Below are positions 41,501 to 48,475 of a stretch of DNA of 64,000 nucleotides, piece by piece. The DNA is from Sphingobacterium phlebotomi (GTDB lineage Bacteria > Bacteroidota > Bacteroidia > Sphingobacteriales > Sphingobacteriaceae): assembly GCF_008180195.1 (NCBI RefSeq), contig NZ_VTAV01000003.1, positions 124,001 through 188,000 on the forward strand, written 5' to 3'. Below the pieces are notes generated by a model that did not search any database, was not told the origin of the DNA, and saw only the letters and a list, made by a program, of their open reading frames with translations. How positions within the stretch are numbered: the stretch's first letter is position 1; each line of letters begins with the position of its first letter. Position numbers and translations under genes: made by a program.

Positions 41501-41521
41501 AGAAATATAACACTTTTAAAA

Positions 41522-41908
41522 ATGAAAGCATTACAAACGAAAACACCTTGGCTTATCGAGGATATAGCCATGGAACTCTCTGCAAAACATAAAATGGGCT
41601 TGGCATTACTGATCTTATTAGCCTTATTTCTATTCGCAGGCACCATCTTCCAAATTATCGATCCGACAGCAGCGGTATTGGACATCGGCATCCTATCCGT
41701 GCTTTTACTCGGTTTGCTGGGCGGAATCGCTGCGGTATGCTGCAGCCTATGGCTACAGGAAATCCTTTGGAAGCCTTTTAAGCTCTTCCGCAGGAATCTA
41801 TTTTATCACATTGATCAACTAACATCATGGCAACAATGTATTCTTTACTTTTCGGTATTCTTTTTACTGCTGTATGCGGCAATCTGGATGCTATCCATCA
41901 TATTGTAA
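41522..41908 (+). CDS. small multi-helix membrane protein of a lysis-like cassette, holin-like position
   Basis: The product has 128 residues from the ATG at 41522. Membrane segments lie at about 25-47 (MGLALLILLALFLFAGTIF), 52-75 (DIGILSVLLLGLLGGIAAVC) and 102-127 (QCILYFSVFFLLLYAAIWML). Its last 27 codons overlap, in another frame, the start of the CHAP amidase gene. Its position before an amidase and a membrane lipoprotein matches holin-endolysin-spanin order, but no holin family is recognised. The second copy of the region at 56.5 kb keeps only the last third of this gene. Confidence 0.6.
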   Translation: MKALQTKTPWLIEDIAMELSAKHKMGLALLILLALFLFAGTIFQIIDPTAAVLDIGILSVLLLGLLGGIAAVCCSLWLQEILWKPFKLFRRNLFYHIDQLTSWQQCILYFSVFFLLLYAAIWMLSIIL

Positions 41909-42396
41909 GTCCGCCAACATCGTTAGGTCAAGAAAATGACGCTCATTCTATGCGCGTACGGATCATCGAAATCGCTACGGCCGAGATCGGTGTTCGTGAA
42001 GCAACGGGCAATAACGATGGAGAACGTGTGGAAGTATACCTCGCCTACACTGGCTTAGGGAAAGGACATGCCTGGTGTGCAGCTTTTGTATCATGGTGCT
42101 ATGCGCAGGCGGGTTTCCCTGAGCCTCGAAATGCATGGAGCCCGGCGCTATTTCCCAATGCCCGGACATATTGCAGGGGCAATGCTTGTCGTGATTCGAA
42201 AACAAGCGTCCGGATAAAACCCGCTGACGTCTTTGGTATCTATGGCTATGGCGCCAAACGGATCAATCACGTGGGGCTGGTGCAGGGTATAGAACCCAAT
42301 TATATCCTGACGGTAGAGGGCAATGTAGAGAATAGGGTGCTAGCCAAGAGAAGGCATCTTTCTACTATTAATGCATTTTCAAATTGGATAGAATGA
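41827..42396 (+). CDS. CHAP-domain cell-wall amidase/peptidase
   Basis: The protein has 189 residues. An N-terminal hydrophobic segment (MYSLLFGILFTAVCG) could be a signal. The CHAP/NlpC-like domain has IEIATAEIGVREATGNNDG, then the catalytic Cys in HAWCAAFVSWC (C84), the His in RINHVGLV (H148) and a VEGN end. It would cut peptide crosslinks of peptidoglycan. The start at 41827 lies inside the upstream gene (82-bp overlap) but is supported by the paralogue at 56620, where the same first codons are kept while the next candidate Met (41950) is not. The lipoprotein start overlaps its stop (ATGA). Confidence 0.8.
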   Translation: MATMYSLLFGILFTAVCGNLDAIHHIVSPPTSLGQENDAHSMRVRIIEIATAEIGVREATGNNDGERVEVYLAYTGLGKGHAWCAAFVSWCYAQAGFPEPRNAWSPALFPNARTYCRGNACRDSKTSVRIKPADVFGIYGYGAKRINHVGLVQGIEPNYILTVEGNVENRVLAKRRHLSTINAFSNWIE

Positions 42397-42836
42397 GCAG
42401 GTATATACTAATTTGGTGTTTGGTGGCGCTGGTGTTGTCTTGCCGCTCGTACCGAGAGAGAACAAAGCAGGAAGCGACTCGGATACGTTTAACGGATGCC
42501 AGCAGTGGTATCCGCTACGGTTTTCAGCTGCTGGGCAAAGATAGTCTGGAGCGTAGCTGGTCTTTCGTGACGGACAGTGTGCTGTTTTTCCACCCCGAAT
42601 ATGGATTGATCAGCAACGGCGGGCATCTCCATTTCCTCGAAAGTCAACTCGGCCTGCAGCAATGGCAGGTCGAGGTTGATTCGCGGGAAAAGCAGCGGAC
42701 GGAGATAGCCACGCAGATACAGGAGCAGGAATCGCGAACCCGGTACAGCACCCCATGGTGGATTTGGGGACTGGGTGGGTTAAGCATTGTCGCAATCTTA
42801 CTCTATCTAAGGGTTTACCGTAGAGGCCAGAGATAA
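42393..42836 (+). CDS. lipoprotein with a C-terminal membrane helix, spanin-like, unknown family
   Basis: The product has 147 residues from the ATG at 42393, which overlaps the stop of the amidase gene. The signal LIWCLVALVLSC ends at a lipidation Cys. The middle part (IRYGFQLLGKDSLERSWSFV, then a beta-rich region and a charged helix) precedes a membrane helix near the C-terminus (WWIWGLGGLSIVAILLYL) and a basic tail. One end in the outer leaflet and the other in a membrane would let it span the periplasm, like phage spanins; this is inference. A paralogue stands at 56947-57375, so the protein is conserved. Confidence 0.65.
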   Translation: MSRYILIWCLVALVLSCRSYRERTKQEATRIRLTDASSGIRYGFQLLGKDSLERSWSFVTDSVLFFHPEYGLISNGGHLHFLESQLGLQQWQVEVDSREKQRTEIATQIQEQESRTRYSTPWWIWGLGGLSIVAILLYLRVYRRGQR

Positions 42837-42883
42837 GAAAGGTGCAGGCTATCGCGTGTCTTACTGCTGTGTGTGCCAGTGAA

Positions 42884-42909
42884 AGCCAGTTAAACATTTT
42901 TAACTGGCT
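42884..42909. terminator. perfect 11-bp hairpin between convergent genes
   Basis: AGCCAGTTAAA (42884-42894) pairs with TTTAACTGGCT (42899-42909) around a 4-nt loop. It overlaps the stop codon of the minus-strand sigma factor gene. There is no T tract; a two-way terminator role is inferred from position. Confidence 0.55.
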
Positions 42910-43415
42910 GATTTATATATAGACAGCTGCGCTTGTAGAAATTTTCGTGCATGGTGTATACGGGTTTTGACCGTACCTTCAGGCATATTAAAGTACTCCG
43001 CTATCTCCCTGTATTTATAGCCTTCGATATGCATATTAAAAATTTCGCTGCTTTCAGCTGGTAATTTTTTCATTGCTAATTCAATATCATTCATGGTAAA
43101 CTTCCCTTCGCTATTATTTCGGCTGAAAGGTTCACTATAGCCCATGTCACGCACATCGCTTAAACGGGAGTTCTCATAAGCCAATCTTTTCTGGTCACGA
43201 CGGTATTGATTTATAAATACGTTTTTCATGATGACGTATAACCAAGATAAAAACTTAGGGTTATTTTCATATTCGTCTATGTACCTAATAGATTTGACAA
43301 GAGTTTCTTGAACCAAGTCCTGGATATCATCGGGATCCTTTGTAAACTTTCTGGCAAACTGGGTAAGAATTGATTTGCTTTGCTCGATCTGCTGTTGTAA
43401 TTGAATAGACGTCAT
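42900..43415 (-). CDS. ECF-type RNA polymerase sigma factor, orphan
   Basis: The protein has 171 residues. Region 2 reads TQFARKFTKDPDDIQDLVQETLVKSIRYI and SWLYVIMKNVFINQYRRDQK. Region 4 reads LAMKKLPAESSEIFNMHIEGYKYREIAEYFNMPEGTVKTRIHHAR, a clear helix-turn-helix. It resembles the widespread small Bacteroidota ECF factors that stand alone without an anti-sigma gene. The gene is convergent with the lysis-like cassette. A long AT-rich upstream region (43416-43700) would hold its promoter. Confidence 0.9.
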   Translation of the reverse strand: MTSIQLQQQIEQSKSILTQFARKFTKDPDDIQDLVQETLVKSIRYIDEYENNPKFLSWLYVIMKNVFINQYRRDQKRLAYENSRLSDVRDMGYSEPFSRNNSEGKFTMNDIELAMKKLPAESSEIFNMHIEGYKYREIAEYFNMPEGTVKTRIHHARKFLQAQLSIYKSAS

Positions 43416-43849
43416 AGGTAAAATTTTTAAATTTAAACTTGTTCCATAGTGTTATAACTGTTACAAAAGTGATGCAAAAAATGAGCGATTTCGGCGTTTC
43501 CGGGTGCATTATAGCGATTGTTGCGGCAAATACTTGTTTTCACGTATTTGTACGTTTTTTTCCGCTTTTTTTAGTCAATATTAAACCTTAGGGTTAATTT
43601 TTAGTCCAATTTTAAGTCATTTTAAGATTTAAAAATTTGTTGTTTTTCAGTATAAATATTTATCCCTGAGCATATATCTGTGTACTCAATTTGTTGGCAA
43701 AAAGATATAATTACAGCAAAAAGGTGCCACGTATTTCCGATTTGTCAGCATTCAAGGATAAGATCCTAAACATTTCTTGGAGTGATGACGGCCGTGATTA
43801 TTGGGGAGAGCGTGTTTAAGATGGACTTGCTCCATTAAATTTGGACATG
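43416..43849. other. AT-rich intergenic region with gene debris
   Basis: The left part (to about 43700) is very AT-rich and holds the promoter side of the sigma factor gene. At about 43721-43819 a plus-strand frame of about 33 codons ending DDGRDYWGERV then stop looks like the 3' end of a lost gene, but I cannot assign it. Confidence 0.4.
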
Positions 43850-44118
43850 CTTCTTAGCCATTCCAATGACAGTCTATTACCCCCGCTGCCATGTGAGAAT
43901 AGTATTAGCGGACGCTTGGCTGTGGGAAAAGTCGCGTCTCTGACTGTAAACTTTCTTTTGAATGGAGAGAAGGTTTTATCGCTTTGCTTTATATCATCAT
44001 TGGTTGGATACCAAATCTCCGTGGTCAGTTTTCTGTCCCTCGTATCATCAGAGAAATTAAGTGTTCGTTGCCCAATATTTTTTATTTTAGCTACAGGCAG
44101 TTGCCCTTGCGCAACAGC
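43850..44118 (-). pseudogene. N-terminal fragment of an alpha/beta hydrolase (dienelactone hydrolase-like)
   Basis: The minus strand encodes LPVAKIKNIGQRTLNFSDDT, then TTEIWYPTNDD and LILFSHGSGGNRLSLEWL. The HGSGG oxyanion loop is typical of dienelactone hydrolase or PAF-acetylhydrolase-like proteins. The catalytic Ser, Asp and His parts are missing. The frame ends at 43816 after unrelated residues, and its 5' side runs directly into the antisense of a 65-residue-protein fragment. It is therefore a broken gene with recombination junctions on both sides. Confidence 0.7.
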
Positions 44119-44230
44119 ATTGACTTTTAATTTCACCGTCCCGCCAAATCACACGTACAAAGTTTGGTATGAAAAGAAACAGAAGGCTTGGGTGTTTGTG
44201 AAATCTGAGAAAGTAAAGCTACAAAAGTAA
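44119..44230 (+). pseudogene. C-terminal fragment of the 65-residue protein family
   Basis: The frame encodes LTFNFTVPPNHTYKVWYEK, then KAWVFVKSEKVKLQK and stop. It matches residues about 27-60 of the intact protein at 8241-8438, with many silent differences. The N-terminal half is absent; the upstream DNA is the hydrolase fragment on the other strand. It lies 108 bp before a DUF4143 ATPase. Confidence 0.75.
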
Positions 44231-44257
44231 GTTTGCTAAACTACCGTTTTAAGAAAC

Positions 44258-44304
44258 GCACTCTTACAGTGCGATTTTTACGAAAAAATGCACTATAAGA
44301 GTGC
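44258..44304 (+). promoter_or_regulatory. two GCACT-N5-AGTGC palindromes, candidate operators of the second ATPase
   Basis: GCACTCTTACAGTGC (44258-44272) and GCACTATAAGAGTGC (44290-44304) are 15-bp palindromes with starts 32 bp apart. The second ends 10 bp before the -7 box. A third copy with the same arms (GCACTTATTTAGTGC) lies at 54138-54152, where no ATPase remains. Binding of a dimeric regulator, possibly the ATPase itself or a partner, is inferred. Confidence 0.7.
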
Positions 44305-44313
44305 AAAATTTAG

Positions 44314-44321
44314 TATTTTTG
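44314..44321 (+). promoter_or_regulatory. candidate -7 box (TATTTTTG) of the second ATPase
   Basis: TATTTTTG lies 17 bp before the ATG and just after the second palindrome. The same box at a similar distance precedes the first ATPase gene (11870-11877), so the two promoters share their layout. Confidence 0.5.
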
Positions 44322-44337
44322 ATGAAAAGAAAATACC

Positions 44338-45504
44338 ATGGATACTTTATTTGCATACGCTAATCAATTGGTTTCTGAAACAGATGTAGCATTTAAACGC
44401 TATATGTATGATCAAATTAATTGGGAAAACAGACTTGTTGGGCTTATCGGTCCTCGAGGTGTTGGGAAAACGACGCTGGTGCTGCAACACATCAAAAACA
44501 ATCTGGATATTCGTCACACCCTGTATGTAACAGCCGAAGATTTTTATTTTGCTAAAAACCGTTTGACAGATCTGGCAGACACTTTTGTAAAATTCGGAGG
44601 GAAATATTTATTTATAGATGAAATACATAAATATCCCGATTGGTCTAAAGAATTAAAACTAATTTACGATTATCACCGTGGATTGAAAGTTGTTTTCACC
44701 GGCTCTTCGGTCCTCGATATAAAGAAAGGCAGTTCTGATTTAAGTCGAAGAGCAGTGGTTTATATAATGCAGGGATTGTCTTTTCGTGAATATTTAATGC
44801 TGTTTCATCAGATCGAAGTTCCAAAATTCAGTTTGGAAGAAATCTTGAACCATCAAATAAATGTATCGGTGCGACATCCACTACGCTTTTTTAGATCTTA
44901 CCTAGAGCGAGGATATTATCCTTTCTCCATGGAAGATGATTTTGATTTGAGATTGCAGCAGGTGGTAAACCAAACATTAGAAAGCGATATTCCTACGTAT
45001 GCAGACATGAATGTCTCGACGGGCAGAAAGCTGAAACAGTTGTTGGCCATTGTGGCAGAAAGTGTACCATTCAAGCCTAATATGAGCAAGATTGCCGAAA
45101 TGCTTACCATCAGCAGAAATAATATTGCTGATTATCTTTTGTATATGGAGGAAGCCGGAATGGTGGCGCAATTAAGAGAAGAAACAGGCGGTATCCGAGG
45201 TCTAGGGAAGGTAAATAAAGTGTATTTGGATAATACAAATTTAGTTTATGGTTTGGCTAAAGAAAAGCAGAATATCGGAAATGTTAGAGAAACCTTTTTT
45301 ATCAATCAGTTGAGAGTGGGGCATGAGATTTCTTCTTCTTCCTTAGCTGATTTTAAGATTGATGGGATAGATTTTGAAGTAGGGGGGAAGAACAAGGGAC
45401 GGGAACAGATCAGAAATGCCGAAAAAGCCTTTGTCGTTAAAGATGATATAGAAAGTGGTTTTTTGAATACGATTCCGTTATGGCATTTTGGGCTGCTGTA
45501 TTGA
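44338..45504 (+). CDS. AAA (AAA_14) ATPase with DUF4143 C-terminal domain, second member
   Basis: The protein has 388 residues. Walker A is GPRGVGKTT (residues about 38-46), Walker B is YLFIDEIHKY (about 89-98), and a sensor-like FTGSSVLDI follows (about 120-128). The C-terminal half has a winged-helix-like LLYMEEAG stretch and the DUF4143 end (KIDGIDFEVGGKNKG), a nuclease-like pattern. It is related to but clearly different from the ATPase at 10645-11850. It has its own palindromic promoter, stands in debris of three other genes, and shares both flanks with an ATPase-less site at 54.1 kb. It appears intact. Confidence 0.85.
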   Translation: MDTLFAYANQLVSETDVAFKRYMYDQINWENRLVGLIGPRGVGKTTLVLQHIKNNLDIRHTLYVTAEDFYFAKNRLTDLADTFVKFGGKYLFIDEIHKYPDWSKELKLIYDYHRGLKVVFTGSSVLDIKKGSSDLSRRAVVYIMQGLSFREYLMLFHQIEVPKFSLEEILNHQINVSVRHPLRFFRSYLERGYYPFSMEDDFDLRLQQVVNQTLESDIPTYADMNVSTGRKLKQLLAIVAESVPFKPNMSKIAEMLTISRNNIADYLLYMEEAGMVAQLREETGGIRGLGKVNKVYLDNTNLVYGLAKEKQNIGNVRETFFINQLRVGHEISSSSLADFKIDGIDFEVGGKNKGREQIRNAEKAFVVKDDIESGFLNTIPLWHFGLLY

Positions 45505-45541
45505 TCGTTATTCGTTTTCCCAGTCATCGTTGTCACCCATA
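45501..45541 (+). repeat. 41-bp exact copy of the 3' end of the DUF4412-like gene
   Basis: From TTGATCGTTATTCG to CACCCATA, this stretch is identical to 54179-54219, the end of the minus-strand gene at 54186-55112 (coding MGDNDDWENE). Similarity then fades. It starts at the stop codon of the ATPase and is a leftover of a once-neighbouring gene. Confidence 0.85.
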
Positions 45542-45659
45542 ATCATAACTGCTAGAATAGGACAAAATGCTATGAAAATGTAATTATCCTAGTTTTCGTG
45601 GATTGATTGATGTTCTTTACACGCCTAAATTTGGGTTAGTATAATTTAAAATGTAAATC

Positions 45660-46652
45660 ATGAAGAGACATTTTTATTTCTTATCAACTGCGATCATCTT
45701 ACTTTTGTTCCATATAGGCTGCTCAAAATCTGACGATACGGGTGGAGGCAACGATGGTGGTCTGCCAAATATCGGCTATCCGACTGATTTGCAGGGCACA
45801 ATTTATTATAAATGGGCGACAGAAGGTGTTTTAAAGATGGGCCTTCCGGATGGAACGGGTGGTTCCTTCATTTCGGATGACCGCAAACTCAATAGTTTTG
45901 ATATCTCCTATGACGGAAAATACAGGCTGACGGCAGAAGACGCAAGCTCCTTTGGAAAATACATAGTAAAAGTAACCCTAAGCAATCTATCTGACGGCGC
46001 TATTATAGAGCAGTTTGACTATACGAGCCCGGGTAAAAATATTTACGCTAAAGCTTTCCTCTCGCACGACAACGCATTTATAATGATGCTTTCAAAAGAT
46101 AAAGACGACGGCATTACCATTTTAAAAAGAAATGGAGAGTTTGTCACGCGTTTGATTGATTTCAATGGGGAGCCTATAGATCCCTTTAACGCTATCTGTA
46201 AGTGGTTGCCTAATAATGCGCTACTTGTTACACACAAAAACTACATTTTTAAAATAGAAGCACCGTACCAATCCGGCACATTGATCAAGGAGATGGAATA
46301 CCAAGATTGGGATGAGTTGACGGTCAATGATAAAGGGACGCAATTAGCCCTGCGTATTGATAAACACATTTATACCATGCGTATGGATGGTTCCAACCTA
46401 AAACAAGTGACGACAAGCAATTTTAAGGAATCTGTACCTGTCTTCTCTCCCGATGGAAAATATCTTCTTGTCGGTACCCATTATAGACAAACAGGTCCTT
46501 TTGGATTTAGTTGGTATATGAAAATAATTCCTAACGACGGCAAAATATATAATGTAGATCCGGTAGAAACTAACTCGCCTGGGGTGATACCCGTCATATG
46601 GAAAGGAAAGGACAAAATAGAATCGGCCGGAGGTCAAGTGATATGGCGTTAA
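45660..46652 (+). CDS. lipoprotein with WD40-like (PD40) beta-propeller
   Basis: The protein has 330 residues. The lipoprotein signal has its Cys at residue 21 (ILLLFHIGCSKSDD), followed by a Gly/Asp-rich linker. Propeller blades with TolB/PD40-like ends are visible: DISYDGKYRLTAEDASS, LSHDNAFIMMLSKDKDDG, DKGTQLALRIDKHIYTM and PVFSPDGKYLLVG. It is probably surface-exposed or periplasmic and binds another protein or a ligand. It stands alone, convergent with the SusD gene downstream, with 155 bp of debris before it. The function is unknown. Confidence 0.8.
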   Translation: MKRHFYFLSTAIILLLFHIGCSKSDDTGGGNDGGLPNIGYPTDLQGTIYYKWATEGVLKMGLPDGTGGSFISDDRKLNSFDISYDGKYRLTAEDASSFGKYIVKVTLSNLSDGAIIEQFDYTSPGKNIYAKAFLSHDNAFIMMLSKDKDDGITILKRNGEFVTRLIDFNGEPIDPFNAICKWLPNNALLVTHKNYIFKIEAPYQSGTLIKEMEYQDWDELTVNDKGTQLALRIDKHIYTMRMDGSNLKQVTTSNFKESVPVFSPDGKYLLVGTHYRQTGPFGFSWYMKIIPNDGKIYNVDPVETNSPGVIPVIWKGKDKIESAGGQVIWR

Positions 46653-46683
46653 ATCCGCCCTTTCATTTTAGAAAAGGCGGATT
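46652..46683. terminator. inverted repeat between convergent genes
   Basis: AATCCGCC (46652-46659) pairs with GGCGGATT (46676-46683), and CTTTC with GAAAA extends the pairing. It begins at the stop codon of the propeller gene and lies 22 bp before the end of the SusD gene on the other strand. A two-way terminator is likely. Confidence 0.65.
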
Positions 46684-46705
46684 ATAAACGGTTACACCTT
46701 TACTG

Positions 46706-48460
46706 CTATTCTATTGTTGGGTTAAATGTACCTCCCCAATTATTATTTTGCTGTATCTTCGGGTTTTTGTCGATGACCGATTGTTGGATAGGAAAGAAGT
46801 AATACGTTTCAGGAATCGCATTATGTGTGACACCGGTCACGGGCACTTGCCGCAACACGTAACGGAAATCAGTCTCCACTAATTCATTGTTTTCTGCTTT
46901 TGCTACCAGCTGATTCCATGCGGCGTCACCAGTCACATCACTTCCATCCGCATTGATCGGCTTCGCTTCCACGCCATGTTCGGTAGTTCCGTTCAGTCGG
47001 TCTAACAAACGTAGTCGACGTAAGTCCCAAAAACGGTGTCCTTCAAAGCAGAATTCAACGTGGCGTTCCTGCAAAATCGCTTCGCGCATCTGTGCTTTAT
47101 TGCTCGCTTTGATGCCATAGTTTCCATCTGTACCCGGCTCAATCCCGGCACGCTCACGGATCTGTTTTAATAGATCCAACGCTACATTCAACTGATCTTT
47201 TTCATTCGCTGCCTCTGCATAATTCAGCATGATCTCCGCGAAACGCATCAATACAAAATCGACATCGTATTGTGTATCCACCGTACTTTGGGCCAAGGAC
47301 AACTTGCTGTTCTTCAAGATAAAAAATCCGCTATATCGGTTATAATTGGCTGAAGAAGTAGCAAAATAATCCAAGGTATGCGCGATTCCCTCCGCAGTAT
47401 ATTGCCTATTCCCCACTTTGCCGGAGACAGGATATAGTTTTCCATTCCAAACAATAGACTTTTCGAATCGAGGATCACGATTTTCCCAATAGTGCTGCAG
47501 AAAATCAGATGCAGGCTGATAGTATGCGCCACTAGGATCGTCGTATTGCTTCCCATCAAGCATAGGGAAAGATTTGACCATTTCCCAGGTTGGCACCGCT
47601 CCCGCAACACCTCTACTTTCTGATCCGGGCCTCACCGCTGAATCCCAGATCCCCACCTTGTTTGGAAATGCGTTCAGCACAGCAAACACGACTTCCGGCC
47701 CGCGTTCTACCAGAGCGATATCACTATAGTCCTCTGTCAGCACAAAACCGTCGGCTAAAAGCTGCTCATAAGCTGCTTTGTTCGCTTCATAGGCTTCATT
47801 CCAGTAAGTATTTGCATAAGGATTATTCGGGTTGAATTGTGGAGATGCTTTGTAAAGCAACACTTTAGCTTTGAAGGCCGTAGCAAAGTTACCGTCAATT
47901 TTCCCGTAATCTCCCGATGTTTTTTCCAGTTTTTGTGGCAAAAGACTAATCGCCTTATCCAGATCTTCCACCATATAGTTAAAACACTCCAGCGTCGAAT
48001 TACGGGGGACGTTTAGCTCATCAGAGAGTTCTTGAGGTACCTTGACATAAGGCACACCACCATGATACTTCACCATGTCAAAATAAGCGTACGCACGCAT
48101 GAAATAAGCTTGTCCTAAGATGTTGTCTTTGGTCAATTGGTCCAAGTTACTCGCTTCTACCTTTTGTATAGCGGTGTTTATTTTCCGAACCTGTGTATAG
48201 TTCCAAGATTTAAAATTCGCATTTGCAATGGTTACATGGTTAGGCTCGAAAACTATTCCGATCACCTGATCATTGTTGCCGTCAGCGCCTGCGCTCCAGT
48301 TTCCAAACATGGTGTAAAGGTCTGCGAGATAGGCATTGATCAAGTTAGGATCATTCCAAACCCGCTCCTCATCTACTGCACTGTAATTTTCGATATCTAA
48401 GGTATTGCATGCCTGCAACATTCCAAATGCACATGCGATCAATATGATTGACTTTTTCAT
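46706..48460 (-). CDS. SusD/RagB-like surface lipoprotein
   Basis: The protein has 584 residues. The lipoprotein signal has its Cys at residue 18 (ACAFGMLQACNTL). Typical SusD pieces are EERVWNDPNLINAYLADLY, GQAYFMRAYAYFDMVKYHGG, the helical AFKAKVLLYKASPQFNPNNPY, FVLMRFAEIMLNYAEAANE and ILQERHVEFCFEGHRFWDLRR near the end. It binds nutrient (probably a glycan) at the surface and pairs with the SusC gene 15 bp upstream. No enzyme gene follows, so the substrate cannot be guessed from neighbours. Confidence 0.93.
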   Translation of the reverse strand: MKKSIILIACAFGMLQACNTLDIENYSAVDEERVWNDPNLINAYLADLYTMFGNWSAGADGNNDQVIGIVFEPNHVTIANANFKSWNYTQVRKINTAIQKVEASNLDQLTKDNILGQAYFMRAYAYFDMVKYHGGVPYVKVPQELSDELNVPRNSTLECFNYMVEDLDKAISLLPQKLEKTSGDYGKIDGNFATAFKAKVLLYKASPQFNPNNPYANTYWNEAYEANKAAYEQLLADGFVLTEDYSDIALVERGPEVVFAVLNAFPNKVGIWDSAVRPGSESRGVAGAVPTWEMVKSFPMLDGKQYDDPSGAYYQPASDFLQHYWENRDPRFEKSIVWNGKLYPVSGKVGNRQYTAEGIAHTLDYFATSSANYNRYSGFFILKNSKLSLAQSTVDTQYDVDFVLMRFAEIMLNYAEAANEKDQLNVALDLLKQIRERAGIEPGTDGNYGIKASNKAQMREAILQERHVEFCFEGHRFWDLRRLRLLDRLNGTTEHGVEAKPINADGSDVTGDAAWNQLVAKAENNELVETDFRYVLRQVPVTGVTHNAIPETYYFFPIQQSVIDKNPKIQQNNNWGGTFNPTIE

Positions 48461-48475
48461 TTTTCTACTGTTTTA

